This document shows, in pieces, positions 9,595-18,314 of a stretch of 64,000 bases of DNA; position 1 is the first letter of the stretch, and the number at the start of each line of letters is the position of its first letter. This stretch comes from Brachyspira suanatina (GTDB lineage: Bacteria > Spirochaetota > Brachyspiria > Brachyspirales > Brachyspiraceae), in the NCBI RefSeq assembly GCF_001049755.1, contig NZ_CVLB01000001.1:930001-994000 (forward strand), written 5' to 3'. Below the pieces are notes generated by a model. The model had not been told where the DNA came from. It saw only the letters and a list, made by a program, of their open reading frames with translations, and did no database searches. Made by a program: the position numbers and the translations under genes.

Positions 9595-9838
9595 AGTTTT
9601 ATTATACTTAAATTAATTATAAATGTAAAGCTAGTATAATTTTATTTATTAATTTTGATATGTGATAATAAAATATTAGTTATAATGCTGGCTATTTATA
9701 TTAATACTATTAAAATATTAGCCTCATTACTTGTACTATTTATAATTTTTAATTAAATTTTTATTTATATTGATTAACTATATATTAACCATTATAATAT
9801 TAAAAATTATATAAAGTAATATATAATATACTTTTGCT

Positions 9839-9867
9839 TTGACAAAGTTTTTTATTTTATGTATAAT
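9839..9867 (+). promoter_or_regulatory. Consensus sigma70 promoter of uvrC
   Basis: A perfect TTGACA (9839-9844) and perfect TATAAT (9862-9867) are 17 bp apart, and the uvrC ATG follows at 9887. The TTG of the -35 box is in frame with uvrC and could be mistaken for its start codon. Confidence 0.88.
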
Positions 9868-9886
9868 TGATAAAAAGTTGAGAATT

Positions 9887-11728
9887 ATGAATCAAGAAGT
9901 TAAAAGTTATATACATGATAAATTAAAACGTATTCCGGATAAGTCCGGAGTATATTTTATGAAGGACTCCAAATCCGAAATAATTTATATAGGTAAAGCC
10001 AAATCTCTAAAGAAAAGAGTTTCATCATATTTTAATAATTCAAATAAAGATGCTAAAACTACAGCATTAGTTGAGCATATAAGAGATATCGAATATATAC
10101 TTACAGAAAATGAAGTTGAGGCTTTGATATTAGAAGCTGAGATGATAAGAAAGCATAAGCCTCATTATAATATACTTCTTAAAGATCAGAAATCATTTCC
10201 ATTTATAGCCATCACAAATGAGCATTTTCCAAGAGTTATAAAGGCCAGAAATGTAATAGATAAAGATAATGCCAGAAAATATAAAAAATATTATGGACCT
10301 TATGTCGCTGCTGAAAGGGCGGATAATATAGTAAAGTTTATAATTGATAATTTCAAATTAAGAAGATGTAAATATGATTTTCCGCTTAAAAGACCTATAA
10401 GACCATGTCTTTATCATCATATAGGAAAATGTACCGCTCCTTGTGCCGATTTAATCACCGAAGAAGAGTATGATAAAACTATAGATGATGCCGTAATGGT
10501 GCTTGAGGGCAATGTTGATGAATTGGTGGCTAGATTAAAACAGGAGATGTTTGTTCATGCCGAAAAGCTGGAGTTTGAAGCGGCTAAAGATTTAAGAGAT
10601 AAAATTGACTTGCTTAAATATATAACAGTAGAGCAGAGTATTTATATTCCTGAAAGTGATGATATTGATATAATAGGAGCTTATGGAGAGAATGGCAATT
10701 ATACTATAGTGATTTTATCTGTTAAAGGAGGTAAACTTGCAGACAGAAAAACTTTCAGTATGCAGTCTCCTAATGATGAAGATTATTATAATGAAAATGG
10801 TATGTCAAAATATTCAGAAATACTTTCTGCATTCTTTACTCAATATTATACTCATGCCAATTTGATACCAGCTTCTATATCTACAGATTTTCCTCTTAAT
10901 GATATTGATATAATAAAAGATTATTTAAAGCAGGTTTCAGGAAGAGATGTTGATATAAAATTAGATAAAAGCAGAAAAGGTTTAATGGCAATAGCGAATG
11001 AAAATGCCAAACATTTATTCAAAGAAAAAGCATTGATAAGAGAAGTACCTTTAGGAATAACAAGACTTCAGGAAATATTTAAATTGAAAAAAGCTCCTAG
11101 CATAATAGAGTCTTTCGATATAGCACATATTCAGGGAAGCTATACTATGGCTGGTATGGTGCGATTTGTTAATGGCGTTTCTGACAATAAAAATTATAGA
11201 ATATTTAATATGAAAACAGTTACAGGCATAGATGACTTCGCTTCAATAAAAGAGGCAGTTTACAGAAGATACAAAAGATTAAGAGATGAGAACCTTACTT
11301 TCCCAGACTTAATACTTATAGACGGAGGTAAAGGACAGCTTAATTCAGCTATAGAGGCATTGAAGGAACTTGATATAAAAGGTCAGCCTATAATGGCATT
11401 AGCTAAAAAGTTTGAGGAGATATATTTGCCAAATAGAAATGAACCTGTACAGCTTAGCGATAATGAGCCTGCAAGATTATTTTTACAGAAGGTAAGAGAT
11501 GAAACTCACAGATGGGTTAACAGCAGTCATGGTAAGAAAAGAAGCAGAGAGATGGTTAGAAGCGAACTTGAAAGCATAGAGGGAATAGGTAAGAAAACTA
11601 TAGAGAAATTATATTCTCATTTTATAAATATAGACAATATAAAAAATGCATCATTTGAAAGCATTAGAAATATACCCGGAATAAGCTATAAAGCAGCAAA
11701 TAATATATATGATCATTTTCATAAATAA
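9887..11728 (+). CDS. uvrC: Excinuclease ABC subunit C
   Basis: UvrC makes both incisions around bulky DNA lesions in nucleotide excision repair. The 613-residue product has a GIY-YIG nuclease domain at the N-terminus (G-V-Y-F-M-K-D and Y-I-G-K-A-K-S within the first 45 residues), C-x(n)-C-T-A-P-C near residue 180, a UVR domain that binds UvrB, an RNase H-like nuclease domain with F-D-I-A-H and L-I-D-G-G-K-G-Q, and C-terminal helix-hairpin-helix motifs. The ATG at 9887 is chosen because an upstream in-frame TTG at 9839 is the -35 box of the promoter. The leader is only about 13 nt and has no strong ribosome-binding site. Confidence 0.96.
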   Translation: MNQEVKSYIHDKLKRIPDKSGVYFMKDSKSEIIYIGKAKSLKKRVSSYFNNSNKDAKTTALVEHIRDIEYILTENEVEALILEAEMIRKHKPHYNILLKDQKSFPFIAITNEHFPRVIKARNVIDKDNARKYKKYYGPYVAAERADNIVKFIIDNFKLRRCKYDFPLKRPIRPCLYHHIGKCTAPCADLITEEEYDKTIDDAVMVLEGNVDELVARLKQEMFVHAEKLEFEAAKDLRDKIDLLKYITVEQSIYIPESDDIDIIGAYGENGNYTIVILSVKGGKLADRKTFSMQSPNDEDYYNENGMSKYSEILSAFFTQYYTHANLIPASISTDFPLNDIDIIKDYLKQVSGRDVDIKLDKSRKGLMAIANENAKHLFKEKALIREVPLGITRLQEIFKLKKAPSIIESFDIAHIQGSYTMAGMVRFVNGVSDNKNYRIFNMKTVTGIDDFASIKEAVYRRYKRLRDENLTFPDLILIDGGKGQLNSAIEALKELDIKGQPIMALAKKFEEIYLPNRNEPVQLSDNEPARLFLQKVRDETHRWVNSSHGKKRSREMVRSELESIEGIGKKTIEKLYSHFINIDNIKNASFESIRNIPGISYKAANNIYDHFHK

Positions 11729-11770
11729 TTTTTATCATTAGAAAATAATGCTTTTAATATAAGTTTGTTA

Positions 11771-12062
11771 TATACTAAACATTTTTAAGTTTGTCATTTT
11801 TTTATTCAACTTTTTCCCGCCGCAAAAAGTTGCAAAAAGTGCAAGGTATAAAATTAGTACTAAATCATACTAAAATTATTTTACATGTAATATAAACTAT
11901 TAATTTAAGCTAAAATATAGCCTTTCGCGAAGCGTATCCGAGTTTATCGAGGATATAGCTTATCGCCGAAGGCGGGCTGTGCCTGTGGCAACAAAAGAGG
12001 GGGGTACGAAGTACGCAGAGCGGCACGACTGTGTGCTTTGCAGGGCTAGTCCACACAAATAA
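11771..12062. repeat. Inverted repeat A (left copy), GC-rich modules inside
   Basis: This gene-free stretch (11729-12068) carries a copy, in opposite orientation, of most of 13322-13716. Matching landmarks are TATACTAAA at 11771, the CCCGCCGCA core at 11816, the palindrome TTACATGTAA at 11881, TATAGCC at 11916, TGGCAACAAAAG ending at 11997, and GGCTAGTCC at 12044. A 20-bp GC-rich module lies at 11964-11983, and about 30 bp not found in the other copy, including a TATCC/GGATA hairpin, sits just before it. No credible protein is encoded. The repeat ends 6 bp before the stop codon of the radical SAM gene. Confidence 0.88.
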
Positions 12063-12068
12063 CCTAAA

Positions 12069-13187
12069 TTATCTTGATATCATCTTCCATACTATAGCCA
12101 TATCATTTATAGCATAGTCAAGAAAATCTTTAAATCCGCAAAACTCTCCGCTTTCATCTATATACATATTGTTTTCCATTCTCTTGCATCCAGAGCTGCA
12201 TACTCTTTGATATTTGCAAGAACGGCATAATGTATGTTTATCATCATTTATTCTGTTTGATTTTTCATTTATAAAGTATTTTGCTTTACTGCTTGAATAA
12301 ATCTGCATTAAATCATCTTCAGCTATATTTCCTATTTTATAATCATCTAAACAATAAAAGTCGCATGGAAAAACATCTCCATTGCTTTCTATTATTATTT
12401 GATTTGTACATTTGCCGTTTATACCGCAAGTCATAGGAGGATAGCCGCCGAAAAATAATGGAATGATATTGTCAAAGAACTGTATGCTGTAATAATTATT
12501 ATTAAAAAAATCTTCTTTCCATAATGAAAATATTTCTTTATAGAAGTTTGAAAACTCTTTAGGTTTTATAGAATATTCCGTACTAGGTGAATTCATTTTG
12601 GATAGGCAAGGTATGAACTGAGTGTATTTAATATTTAGCTTCTTTATTTTTTTGTATATGTCTTTAGGATATTTTGATAATTCAGATGTAAGAACTGTAA
12701 GTATATTGTATTCTACATTAAACGCATCGAATAATTTTTTAGTTTCTAATACTCTGTTGTAAGTATCATTATTACTTTTATCTACTCTATAATTATCATG
12801 TATATCTTTTATTATGTCAAAAGAAAGCCCTACCAAAAAATTATTTTCTTTGAATAATTGGCACCATTTATCATCTATTAATAGTCCGTTAGTTTGTATG
12901 CTGTAATTTATATTGATATTTTTTTTATTGCTGATATTCACATAATCTATAAACGATTTAAAATATTCAAAACCGGCTACTGTAGGCTCTCCGCCCTGAA
13001 ATGAAAACAATGCATTTTTATCAGCATTTTGAAGAACTTTGTCTATTATAGCTTTCATCACTTTTTCAGTCATAATGCCGTTATTTTCTATTTTTCTGTT
13101 TTTGGCTTCATCTATATAAAAGCAGTATTTACAATTTATATTACATAAAGATGATGATGGTTTGATTAAAACTGATACATTATTCAT
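12069..13187 (-). CDS. Radical SAM protein, anaerobic sulfatase maturase type
   Basis: The 372-residue protein resembles anaerobic sulfatase-maturating enzymes, which convert an active-site Cys or Ser of a sulfatase to formylglycine. The radical SAM cluster motif C-N-I-N-C-K-Y-C lies near residue 15. A C-terminal SPASM region has C-G-I-N-G-K-C, P-C-D-F-Y-C and C-x2-C-x5-C-x3-C for auxiliary clusters. The start at 13187 (M-N-N-V-S-V-L-I-K-P) matches the family's usual N-terminus, although 12 more in-frame residues reach an ATG at 13223. No sulfatase lies in the window, so the substrate is unknown and another peptide-modifying role is possible. The gene is enclosed by long inverted repeats. Confidence 0.85.
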   Translation of the reverse strand: MNNVSVLIKPSSSLCNINCKYCFYIDEAKNRKIENNGIMTEKVMKAIIDKVLQNADKNALFSFQGGEPTVAGFEYFKSFIDYVNISNKKNININYSIQTNGLLIDDKWCQLFKENNFLVGLSFDIIKDIHDNYRVDKSNNDTYNRVLETKKLFDAFNVEYNILTVLTSELSKYPKDIYKKIKKLNIKYTQFIPCLSKMNSPSTEYSIKPKEFSNFYKEIFSLWKEDFFNNNYYSIQFFDNIIPLFFGGYPPMTCGINGKCTNQIIIESNGDVFPCDFYCLDDYKIGNIAEDDLMQIYSSSKAKYFINEKSNRINDDKHTLCRSCKYQRVCSSGCKRMENNMYIDESGEFCGFKDFLDYAINDMAIVWKMISR

Positions 13188-13321
13188 AGATTCAATATTA
13201 ATACATAATTTTATAAATTTCAATATTTATAATGCTTATATATTATATAAAAAATATAAGAGATTATAAGAGAATATACCTAAACAACTATATTCTGTCA
13301 AAAATTATTTTATTAGTTTTA

Positions 13322-13716
13322 TTATTTGTGGGGACTAGCCACACGCTGGGCAACTCCCACTTCTTTGACGAAGTCCGCAGAGCGTATGCGGCGGGAAAAA
13401 GAACAATAAAAAATTGACAAACTTAAAAATTTTCAGTATATACTTAAACAACTATATTTTGTCAAAAATAAATTTATATTTTTGTTTTTATATCTGGGGC
13501 TTTGCCCCATACCCTACTTCTTTTGTTGCCACAGGCGAAGCCCGCCTGCGGCGAGAAGCAAAAAGGCTATATTTGAACTTAAATGTAATAAATTATTTTA
13601 CATGTAAGACAATTTTAGTATTATTTAGTACTAATTTTATACTTGCACTTTTTGGTTCTTTTTGCGGCGGGAAAAAGAACAACAAAAAATTGACAAACTT
13701 AAAAATTTTTAGTATA
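13322..13716. repeat. Inverted repeat B (right copy) with internal tandem duplications
   Basis: This stretch fills most of the gap between the radical SAM gene and the Rpn pseudogene (13224-13822). It is the reverse complement of 11771-12062, with extra sequence. Landmarks are GGACTAGCC at 13332, GGGGC-TTT-GCCCC hairpin near 13497, CTTTTGTTGCC at 13520, the 20-bp GC-rich module at 13534-13553, TTACATGTAA at 13598 and GCGGCGGGAAAAAG near 13664. The GGCGGGAAAAAGAACAA unit plus its AT-rich flank occurs twice in direct orientation (from about 13390 and 13667). A TAAACAACTATATT-type unit recurs near 13275 and 13445. Short open frames here are repeat artefacts. Confidence 0.88.
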
Positions 13717-13822
13717 TACTCCATAATCTTTATTTTTGTCAAAAAATCTATCTTTAATAATAAATATTTAAACTAAATTATGTAAAACTTTACATTTATA
13801 ATTAATTTAGTATAATAAAGCT

Positions 13823-14722
13823 ATGAGTGAAATAAAAAATATTAATGTTTTAAATGATTATTTTATGCGTTATATGTTTGCCAAAGAAGGACATGAGCGT
13901 ATTTTACTTAATTTAATCAATGCGGTAAGAACAGATTACAATCAAGAGCCTTTTGAGGAAGTGAAAGTACTTAATACTTTTAATTTAAAAGAAACTATCA
14001 ATGATAAGCAGTCAATTGCACCGAAGGTGGCACGCAAGGTGGACAGATGTCGCAGACGCCTTGATGTAAGAGCAGTTACAAAAAGCGGAGAAACTGTTTT
14101 AGTATAAATACAGAGGATAGGAAATCAATCATTTGTTTATAGAAGTTTATATTATTGGGCTAAATGTTATGTATCTAATTTAAGGAATAATGAAAAATAT
14201 AATGATTTAAAACAGATAATAGTGATTAATATTTTGGACTTTAATTTGTTAAAAGATATTGACAAAGAACATAGCTGTTATGTAATAAAAGAGCTTGAAA
14301 CCAATCATATACTTACTAATCATTTTGAAATGCATTTTCTTGAATTACAGAAATATTTATCTAGTAATTCAAATCTTAAAGAAGAATTAGATGCTTGGTT
14401 TTATTTTTTAACAATCAAAGAAAAAATAGAAAAAATGGAGGAAATTATGGATATATTAGTTAAAAAAAATCCTATAATGAAAGAAGTTTATGATGAGTAT
14501 AATAAGTTTGCAGATACAAAAGATTTATTTGAAAATTATGCAGAATATGAGAAGAATTATTTTGACATACTTGCATTAAGTGAAGAGAGAATAAGAGGAA
14601 GAGAAGAAGGTATAAAAGAAACCCAAATATCAATGGCTAGAAATATGAAAAATAAGAATATGGATATAAAGCTTATTAGTGAATTAACAGGATTAAGTAT
14701 AGAAGAAATAGAGAAGTTATAA
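13823..14722 (+). pseudogene. Rpn family nuclease, broken by an in-frame stop
   Basis: The frame from 13823 to 14722 is continuous except for one TAA at 14105-14107. Conceptual translation across it aligns with the Rpn nuclease at 8650-9594: the N-terminal N-D-Y-F-M-R-Y-M, then D-V-R-A-V-T-K-S-G, V-L-V-stop-I-Q-R, Y-Y-W-A and the C-terminal I-S-E-L-T-G-L-S-I-E-E-I. The stop replaces the catalytic glutamate codon of E-I-Q (GAA to TAA). A second lesion upstream is a GC-rich insertion at 14018-14062. A truncated 94-residue product would lack half the active site. The ORF from 14222 is the remnant C-terminal half rather than a separate gene. Confidence 0.88.
14018..14062 (+). repeat. 45-bp GC-rich in-frame insertion in the Rpn pseudogene
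   Basis: Fifteen codons (28 of 45 bases are G or C) stand where the intact paralogue has a single valine between I and D, so the net gain is 42 bp. It begins CACCGAAGGTGG, like the GC-rich modules in repeats A, B and at 48480. It contains AAGGTGG twice, 12 bp apart. It encodes a very basic stretch with no counterpart in the paralogue. Confidence 0.75.
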
Positions 14723-14932
14723 TACTAATTATTGCTAGCGATAAACTCGCTTAAATGTAGCTTAAAACTAAAATCATCAGCCATTGGCTTATCGATTAAA
14801 AAATTAATAAGATAATTTATATATAATTTTTATTGATAAAATATTATTAATAAAATCAAAAATGTATTAATATAAACTTATAATTCATTATATTTTTTGT
14901 ATATAGTATAAAGTTTTTTTATAGGATTGAAA

Positions 14933-15856
14933 ATGAAAGATAATAAAAACTATTATACTATAATACCTTCAGCCGTAAGATACGATAAAAGATTAAAGCC
15001 ATTATCAAAATTAATTTATGGTGAAATTACAGCACTTACCAATGATAAAGGTTACTGCTGGGCTAATAATAATTACTTCGCTGAAATTTATTCTGTGAGT
15101 AAGGATACAATTTCAAGAGCAGTAAGACAGTTAGAAGAATATAATTATATAAAATGCATTTATGATAAAACTAAGCAGAATAATGAAAAAAGAAAAATAT
15201 ATTTAAATAAAAAATTAAGTATATCAAAAATGCCTATACGGTGTAGTAAAAATTCTACAGACGGTATAGACAAAAAAGTCGAAGATAATAATAAAGATAA
15301 TAACTTAAATAATAAAGAAAGTGAATCAGATAATAAAAAAGATAATATAAATAAAATAGATAAAAAAATAAATTCTCTCTCTAATAGTTTTGATTCATTT
15401 GTTAATGAGCTTATTAATACTTTTAATTTTCTTACAGGAAGCAAAGCTATTAAATTGTATCAAGTACATTCTTTTAAAACTAAATACAAACAGGAAGAAA
15501 TAAAATCTATTTTCGATGATAGAAAATTTGATTGGAAGGAATGTATTAATTTAGCCAAGCAAAAAGTTAAAGACAAAGATAATTTATCAGGTATATGGCT
15601 TGATTTTCTAAGCTATTTAAAAATTTACTTGATTAAAGGCGACAGAGAAAACACTATTAAAAGACATTACAGTAAAGAAGAATTGATAAAAAGAGAAGAG
15701 AAGATTAAAGAAATAGAGCTAATTAAAATGCAGAAGGAAAGGGAGGAGAAATTAAAATTGCTTGAAGAAGAAAAAAGACTAGGCTTTGATAAGATGACTG
15801 AAGATGAGATTATTGAGTTTACTAAAAGAAATTTGATGTTTTTGAAGCATGCTTGA
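14933..15856 (+). CDS. Helix-turn-helix protein, replication-initiator-like
   Basis: The 307-residue protein starts with a winged-helix domain of the kind found at the N-terminus of plasmid and phage replication proteins. Its first 90 residues contain I-P-S-A-V-R-Y-D, L-I-Y-G-E-I-T-A-L, Y-C-W-A-N-N and S-K-D-T-I-S-R-A-V-R-Q-L. An N/K/D-rich linker (about 100-145) and a long charged coiled coil near the C-terminus follow. The start is the ATG at 14933 with AGGA upstream; an in-frame TTG 6 bp earlier is not needed. No other phage or plasmid genes lie beside it. It may be a remnant of an integrated element or a chromosomal regulator. Confidence 0.65.
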   Translation: MKDNKNYYTIIPSAVRYDKRLKPLSKLIYGEITALTNDKGYCWANNNYFAEIYSVSKDTISRAVRQLEEYNYIKCIYDKTKQNNEKRKIYLNKKLSISKMPIRCSKNSTDGIDKKVEDNNKDNNLNNKESESDNKKDNINKIDKKINSLSNSFDSFVNELINTFNFLTGSKAIKLYQVHSFKTKYKQEEIKSIFDDRKFDWKECINLAKQKVKDKDNLSGIWLDFLSYLKIYLIKGDRENTIKRHYSKEELIKREEKIKEIELIKMQKEREEKLKLLEEEKRLGFDKMTEDEIIEFTKRNLMFLKHA

Positions 15857-15891
15857 TTATAATAAAATCTAAAAAATATCATTAATAGTAA

Positions 15892-15919
15892 TTGAAATAA
15901 TTTTATTTTGTTATATAAT
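15892..15919 (+). promoter_or_regulatory. Promoter of the TPP-riboswitch operon
   Basis: TTGAAA at 15892-15897 and TATAAT at 15914-15919 are 16 bp apart. The predicted start near 15926 is just before the first base of the riboswitch, so the aptamer sits at the 5' end of the transcript. Confidence 0.75.
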
Positions 15920-15929
15920 ATTATAAAAA

Positions 15930-16012
15930 ATTAGGGGAGCTTAAAAGCTGAGAGTAAGTTTAATAACTTAGACCCTTATAACCTGTTGGATAATGCCAGT
16001 GTAGGGAAATAT
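15930..16012 (+). promoter_or_regulatory. TPP (THI-element) riboswitch
   Basis: The conserved aptamer blocks are all present in order: GGGGAGC, GCTGAGAGTAAG, GACCCTTATAACCTG, TTGGATAATGCCAG and GTAGGGAAA. Together these form the classical thiamine pyrophosphate aptamer. The expression platform is not obvious: no strong intrinsic terminator lies between the aptamer and the next gene at 16121, so control of translation through the AAGGAAA ribosome-binding site is the simpler guess. It implies that the three downstream genes respond to thiamine pyrophosphate. Confidence 0.95.
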
Positions 16013-16120
16013 TTTATTATCGAATAAGTTTTCTAAAATTATTTTCTTTTTAATTCTTATACACTCATTATTTTCATTAAGGTTTCTCTAAAATATTAAT
16101 TTATATTTAAGGAAATTTTT

Positions 16121-17473
16121 ATGGATAATGTTTCAAATTCTGAAAGTGTTTTAAACAGTAATGATTTAGCTAATATTAAATTTAGTAAATCAATTTATTT
16201 AAAGTTTATCATACTTAGTTTTATTGGTATATTTATGCTATTTATACCAATTAAAATAGGCGATGTTAAATCAATACCTATAGATCATTTAGTAAGTTTT
16301 ATAAGAAAAATTCCTTTTGTAGATCCTTACTATGGTATATTGATAACTATGTTCGGCGGTATATATCCTTTTATAAATAAGTCTTGGAATAAAAATAAAA
16401 CTGAAATAGTATTTTCATTTATTAAACTTACATCAATACCGTTTATTATAATGGCATATTTTGGATTAGGACCTGCTGATTTTCATAAACCTAATATGCT
16501 TCTTTTTTCTTATAATCTGCTCACTCAAATAGCATTGATTAATAGTATAGGTTTTATATTCTTATCATTTTTGGTAGATTATGGGCTTATGTCATTTGCC
16601 GGTATATTTATGAGATGTATAATGAAGCCTATATGGAAAACTTCTGGAAGATCATCTTTAGATGCTATAGCTTCATTTGTAGGAAGTTATTCTATTGCTC
16701 TTTTAATGACAAGTAAAGTTTATAAGAAAGGTTTTTATTCTAAAAAAGAAGCCTGTATAATAGCTACAGGATTTTCTACAGTTTCAACTACTTTTATGAT
16801 AGTTGTTGCTAAGATGTTTAATGTTATAGATAAATGGAATATATATTTTTTTGGTACTATGTTAATAACATTTATAGTAACTGCTATAACTGTAAGACTT
16901 TATCCGTTAAGAAATAAACCTAGCGACGGATATATGGATAAAGAGGTTGTGGAAGAGCCTATATATAGAGGAGGAAATATTTTTAAACTGGCATTGAATG
17001 AAGCTGCTGAAGTTGCCAGTCATTCAGATAGTGTGCTAAATAGTGTTGTTAAGAATCTTAAAGAAGGACTTATAGTTTCTATTTCAGTAATGCCTAATTT
17101 TATGGCTATAACATTTATAGGTCTTTTAATAGTTAATTATACTCCTGTGTTTGATGTTATAAGCTATATATTTTTACCTGTTACTAAATTGCTTGGACTT
17201 GGAGATGAGGCTTATATAGTGGCAAAGGCTTGTTCTGTTACATTAGTTGAAATGTCATGTTCTTCAAGTATTGTAATGTATACTAGTCAATTTGCTAAGT
17301 CTATTGTTGCTGTGGTATGCGTTGCTGAGATTTTATATTTTGCTGCACCTATTCCTGTAATATTGGCTGTAGGAATACCTATAAAGATAAGAGATATGAT
17401 GATAATATGGGTTGAGAGAATAATACTTTCATTGTTATTCGCTGTGCCTTTTGCATATTTCTTTCTCAGTTGA
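16121..17473 (+). CDS. YjiH family membrane transporter, TPP-regulated
   Basis: This 450-residue polytopic membrane protein has about ten hydrophobic helices and the features of the YjiH group of nucleoside-recognition (Gate) domain proteins. These include M-F-G-G-I-Y-P-F near residue 79, R-S-S-L-D-A-I-A-S-F-V-G-S-Y-S in the middle, and a related second half with P-N-F-M-A-I and M-S-C-S-S-S. The substrate of YjiH proteins is not established. Here it is the first gene after a TPP riboswitch and is followed by phzF-like and thiM genes. The simplest inference is uptake of thiamine or a thiazole precursor. AAGGAAA lies 6 bp before the ATG. Confidence 0.82.
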   Translation: MDNVSNSESVLNSNDLANIKFSKSIYLKFIILSFIGIFMLFIPIKIGDVKSIPIDHLVSFIRKIPFVDPYYGILITMFGGIYPFINKSWNKNKTEIVFSFIKLTSIPFIIMAYFGLGPADFHKPNMLLFSYNLLTQIALINSIGFIFLSFLVDYGLMSFAGIFMRCIMKPIWKTSGRSSLDAIASFVGSYSIALLMTSKVYKKGFYSKKEACIIATGFSTVSTTFMIVVAKMFNVIDKWNIYFFGTMLITFIVTAITVRLYPLRNKPSDGYMDKEVVEEPIYRGGNIFKLALNEAAEVASHSDSVLNSVVKNLKEGLIVSISVMPNFMAITFIGLLIVNYTPVFDVISYIFLPVTKLLGLGDEAYIVAKACSVTLVEMSCSSSIVMYTSQFAKSIVAVVCVAEILYFAAPIPVILAVGIPIKIRDMMIIWVERIILSLLFAVPFAYFFLS

Positions 17474-17504
17474 TAATTAGTATATAATAAGTGGGAGATT
17501 AATT

Positions 17505-18296
17505 ATGAAATACTATATTATAGATTCTTTTGCTGACGAGGTTTTCAAAGGTAATCCTACAGCCGTTTGTATATTAGAAAAAAATATTTCTCATAAACTT
17601 ATGCAAAATATTGCTATGGAGAATAATATTTCAGAAACGGTTTTCACTATAAAGAATGGAAATAATTATGATGTGTATTGGTTTACTCCGAAATGTGAAA
17701 TAGATTTCTGCGGACATGCCGTACTTGCTGTGGCTTATGCTATATTAAATTTTGCTGAAAAAGAATCTAATGAGGTGAGTTTAAATACTAAAGAGGGTAT
17801 ATTAACTATTAGAAAAAAAGATGAACTATATGAGATGGATACTCCTAATTATGATTTAAAGCCTATAGAAATTACATCAGATATAATAGAAGCAATAGGA
17901 GGAATAAAACCTTTAGAGGCTTATATAGGACGTGATATTGTATGCGTATTAGAAGATGAAAATCAGGTTATAAATGTAAAACCCAATTTAGAAATTATAA
18001 AGAAATTAGACGGACTTTTATTTCATATAACATCTGATGTAAAATATAAAGAAAATAATCAATATGACAGCATCACTAGAACTTTCGGTCCGAAATTGGA
18101 CGCAGATGAAGTTGATGTATGCGGATCTGGGCATTGTCATATTATACCTTTGCTTTCAAAGAAATTGAATAAAGATTATTTTACTGCATTTCAGGCTTCT
18201 CCAAGAACAGGAGTTTTATATTGCGATATTAAAAATAATAAATTAAAAATAGCCGGAAAGGCATGTTTATATTGTGTTTCAGAGATTTTTATTTAA
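17505..18296 (+). CDS. PhzF family isomerase-like protein
   Basis: The 263-residue protein has the two-lobed PhzF/diaminopimelate-epimerase-like fold. Markers are D-S-F-A-D-E-V-F-K-G-N-P-T-A-V near the N-terminus, the E-T-V-F segment near residue 44 with the likely catalytic glutamate, C-G-H-A-V-L-A near residue 69, and C-G-S-G-H-C near residue 206. PhzF itself isomerises an intermediate of phenazine synthesis, but most family members have unknown substrates. GGGAG lies upstream of the ATG. It sits between the YjiH-type transporter (31 bp) and thiM (18 bp) in a TPP-controlled operon, so a role in thiamine-related salvage is inferred but unproven. Confidence 0.85.
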   Translation: MKYYIIDSFADEVFKGNPTAVCILEKNISHKLMQNIAMENNISETVFTIKNGNNYDVYWFTPKCEIDFCGHAVLAVAYAILNFAEKESNEVSLNTKEGILTIRKKDELYEMDTPNYDLKPIEITSDIIEAIGGIKPLEAYIGRDIVCVLEDENQVINVKPNLEIIKKLDGLLFHITSDVKYKENNQYDSITRTFGPKLDADEVDVCGSGHCHIIPLLSKKLNKDYFTAFQASPRTGVLYCDIKNNKLKIAGKACLYCVSEIFI

Positions 18297-18314
18297 ATTA
18301 TAAGGAGTTATAAA

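Noticed and set aside
9839-9886. TTG start 16 codons upstream of the uvrC ATG
   Set aside because: That TTG is the -35 box of a consensus promoter, so it lies outside the transcript.
13232-13776. Open frames of 61 and 120 codons on the plus strand
   Set aside because: They lie wholly inside the repeat-rich right arm, repeat the same peptide fragments because the DNA is duplicated, and have no ribosome-binding site or family resemblance.
14105-14107. Programmed readthrough or selenocysteine-like recoding of the in-frame stop
   Set aside because: The codon is TAA, the strongest stop, it replaces a plain GAA, and no downstream recoding structure is visible. A mutation is simpler.
14933-15856. 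Prophage or plasmid integration around the replication-like HTH protein
   Set aside because: No integrase, structural phage gene, partition gene or attachment-site duplication was found next to it. A lone gene does not support an element.
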